This document shows, in pieces, positions 62,096-64,000 of a stretch of DNA of 64,000 bases. Each line of letters opens with the position of its first letter. Position 1 is the stretch's first letter. This stretch comes from Undaria pinnatifida (Eukaryota > Sar > Phaeophyceae > Laminariales > Alariaceae), in contig JABAKD010000028.1 of NCBI GenBank assembly GCA_012845835.1, positions 5,812,796 to 5,876,795 on the forward strand. Reading direction: 5' to 3'. Made by a program: the position numbers and the translations under genes. The notes under the pieces are model-generated. The model was not told where the DNA came from and ran no database searches. It worked only from the letters and a program-made list of their open reading frames with translations.

Positions 62096-63329
62096 TTGGT
62101 ACAACATCGGGTTTTTCCGGCATGCTGTTCTCAGGCGGCCCAGAGATTTTCCTCGCACCTTCGGCTGCGGCGTAAGCAAGGGGGGCATCGGAACATTACG
62201 ACTCGTGTCTGGATCCTGGCTATGCTCCGTGCCGGTGCTGAGCTTTCAAACGTCGCTCAGCTAACTCTTTCTTTCAAGGGGTTGCGTTACGCCTCGCTGA
62301 GCCCAGTAGGTGGATGGAAACCCGACATTTTATTTTTGTTTTCAACCGCTCGCTTCGCTCTCACATGTTGTCATCCGATCCGCTATACCGCCCGCTGTAT
62401 ATTATCAGCCCAATTGTTTTTACCCCTGCTGCTGTTACGACGCAGCCACCTACAGCCAGCAGCAGCATGAGCAGTGGCACAGCAAAAGCAGTAGCAGCAC
62501 ATCTCTCGAGCACCATACGTATATGTTGCACCTAGTCCTGTGACTGCTGTTATAAACCTCGCACTGAGCACGTAAAGACAAAGCTCGCCTGAAAAAAACT
62601 GTCTCGCTCCGCCCGTCCACATGAGGGAGTGGCACCTAGCTACTATTTCTCGATTTTTTGTTGTGCTCACCGCGCCGCACCTGGGAGGTAGACGAACCGG
62701 GCAAGACCCACAGAACAAGGCTCGTACTGCTGCCTGCTTCGTTTCGTCGAGCCACGCAGGGCCGATAAAAACCCTCATATGAGTGTGTTTTCCCGCTCTA
62801 CTACTGCAGTGCTACTTCATTTTACATAGCTCTCCAGGCTTGCTTGCGGCGGTCACGGTTAAACAGCATCGAGCTTTGAGCTGCCTACTTTGCAACAACC
62901 ATACGAGATGCGGTGCTGCGGTGTGTGTATGTTTGTGCGCTTCTGTATGTACCAAATATGTTTGGAGAGTGTGTGCTGTCACATAATCAGTACCTGGCAT
63001 GCAGCAGCGGCACAGCAGCAGCCGTACAGCCGCAGCCGTGTTTGCTCTTCTTGCCTGTGGTGCCGCCAGTAGTTGGGGTGCATGTTTGTATGGTTGGTGC
63101 ACAGCAAGAGATCGAACCACGACAACATTTTCGGGTCCAATTCAGCGTCAAACATGTACTTTCCTTTGAGCAATACTGTAGTTCATGCCCTGTATATGCC
63201 AAGAGCTGCGAGGGTGACTCCCATTGGAGGCATGGGTGGTACAAGAACACGAAACAATGTCAAGAGAGTGATGAGTTTTTCTCTGGATGATTGAGGAATT
63301 TACTACTGTAAGGTTGACCAATGTTTGTT
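62096..63329. other. Unassigned sequence
   Basis: No gene recognised. CAGCAGCAGC and GCAGCAGCGGCACAGCAGCAG stretches near 62455 and 63001 are short trinucleotide-rich runs. Confidence 0.35.
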
Positions 63330-63399
63330 GAGCGTAATTGAAATATTTTGGCAGCAGCAGTACCTGTAGTATGATACGCACATGACGTAGCCCGTGGCC

Positions 63400-64000
63400 A
63401 TCTCGCGCACAGAAACGGCTTTCTAGGCAAACAGCAAGTTTGGCGTAACACCTGACCACCGTTCGATCGCATTTTGCCTGTCATATACGTGACGCACTTG
63501 GTTCAAAAAGCATCGCAGGTCCACCCTAGTAATAGTACCCAGCTTTAGTTACTTACCTCCAAAAGAGACAGTTGGCCGTGCAAAGGAAAACGCTAATTTC
63601 CATCCAGAAATGAATGGCACGCGAGCTCTCAAGCAGGTTTGCGTGCAGCAGCTCCTGAATTATGATCTGACCCACTTCAAGTGAACGCGCCAAGAGGGAA
63701 TGACACGACGGACAACCGGAAAACAAAAACCAGTAAACGGGGGTTTGGCAGACGCACACGGCGTTGGCGTACGGCCACCTGTGGTTCTCCGTACAAACCA
63801 ACAACGCAGCTTGCAAAGATGAGTATTGACCTGGAATTCGTCGAACTCACGGCTGACGTCTTTAAAAATTAGTTATAAAATGTAAGTGACGCAAGTTTGC
63901 ACATGTCATTGTTCAAACGAGAAAGAAAAAACGATCTCCGAGCTTGAACATGAATATCGTGGGCAGCCTGCGTGGATTGTCGGGAGAAACGCGAACTTGG
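63400..64000 (-). CDS. Partial gene with intron, family G copy 2 (runs off window)
   Basis: Minus-strand exon 1 is open from 63816 and encodes SLEVGQIIIQELLHANLLES and SRAIHFWMEISVFLCTANCL, ending at 63557 before GTAAGT. A 79-bp intron (63556-63478) ends in ATGACAG. The final exon (63477-63423, 55 nt) encodes QNAIERWSGVTPNLLFA and stops at TAG. Intron phase, donor, acceptor, final-exon length and stop position equal those of the copy at 53.8-54.3 kb. An 85-bp insertion at about 63797-63880 carries the tail of the dispersed repeat family (CTTGCAAAGATGAGT) and interrupts upstream coding sequence, so the full gene may be broken. No known domain is recognised. Confidence 0.5.

Overview
This window looks like nuclear DNA from a repeat-rich eukaryote, most likely an alga or other protist; I cannot fix the lineage from sequence alone. 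No operons, Shine-Dalgarno pattern, rRNA or intact tRNA genes are visible. Open frames are short and broken, two related loci carry GT-AG introns of 74 and 79 bp, and most recognisable protein sequence belongs to eukaryotic retroelements (Ty3/gypsy with chromodomain, Ty1/copia, a LINE, tyrosine-recombinase elements). TTAGGG/CCCTAA-type repeats occur internally.

Layout. 0-1.2 kb: two copies of a dispersed poly-C-rich repeat family. 2.4-6.3 kb: a rearranged Ty3/gypsy remnant. 7.5-8.7 kb: nested local duplications. 8.9-18.7 kb: mostly unrecognised sequence, with one plausible host exon (11.77-12.39 kb, minus) and a short interspersed repeat with a 48-bp palindrome near 15.2-15.6 kb. 18.7-19.9 kb: a tyrosine-recombinase element with split direct repeats. 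19.95-21.83 kb: a 1.9-kb array of a 12-bp palindromic unit with a telomere-like core. 23.4-25.0 kb: a frameshifted LINE reverse transcriptase. 26.2-26.5 kb: a 290-bp hairpin. 27.2-28.9 kb: a large poly-C repeat copy. 30.2-31.4 kb: local duplications. 32.3-36.1 kb: a second Ty3/gypsy remnant between candidate terminal repeats. 36.9-39.8 kb: exactly four 560-bp tandem units inside a decayed gene-like fragment. 44.7-46.0 kb: a foldback element built from a CCGCGG-centred 12-mer, followed by a second tyrosine-recombinase remnant (46.05-47.24 kb). 47.5-47.9 and 50.8-51.25 kb: tandem duplications, the second apparently perfect. 53.4-54.3 and 63.4-64.0 kb: two paralogous gene fragments sharing splice sites. 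54.6-59.05 kb: a decayed Ty1/copia element whose 5' part is broken into seven segments of alternating orientation. 59.65-61.04 kb: a second CCGCGG foldback element, interrupted by a tRNA-derived SINE.

Main observation: three loci share one architecture. A short TTAGGG-like core sits between two long arms of a 12-bp minisatellite whose unit contains a perfect palindrome (GGAAGCTTCC or CCGCGG), and the arms have opposite polarity. Two of the three lie next to a tyrosine-recombinase remnant. This resembles foldback transposons but with a telomere-like centre. All mobile-element genes seen here are broken, so the window is best read as a retroelement graveyard with a few possible host exons.
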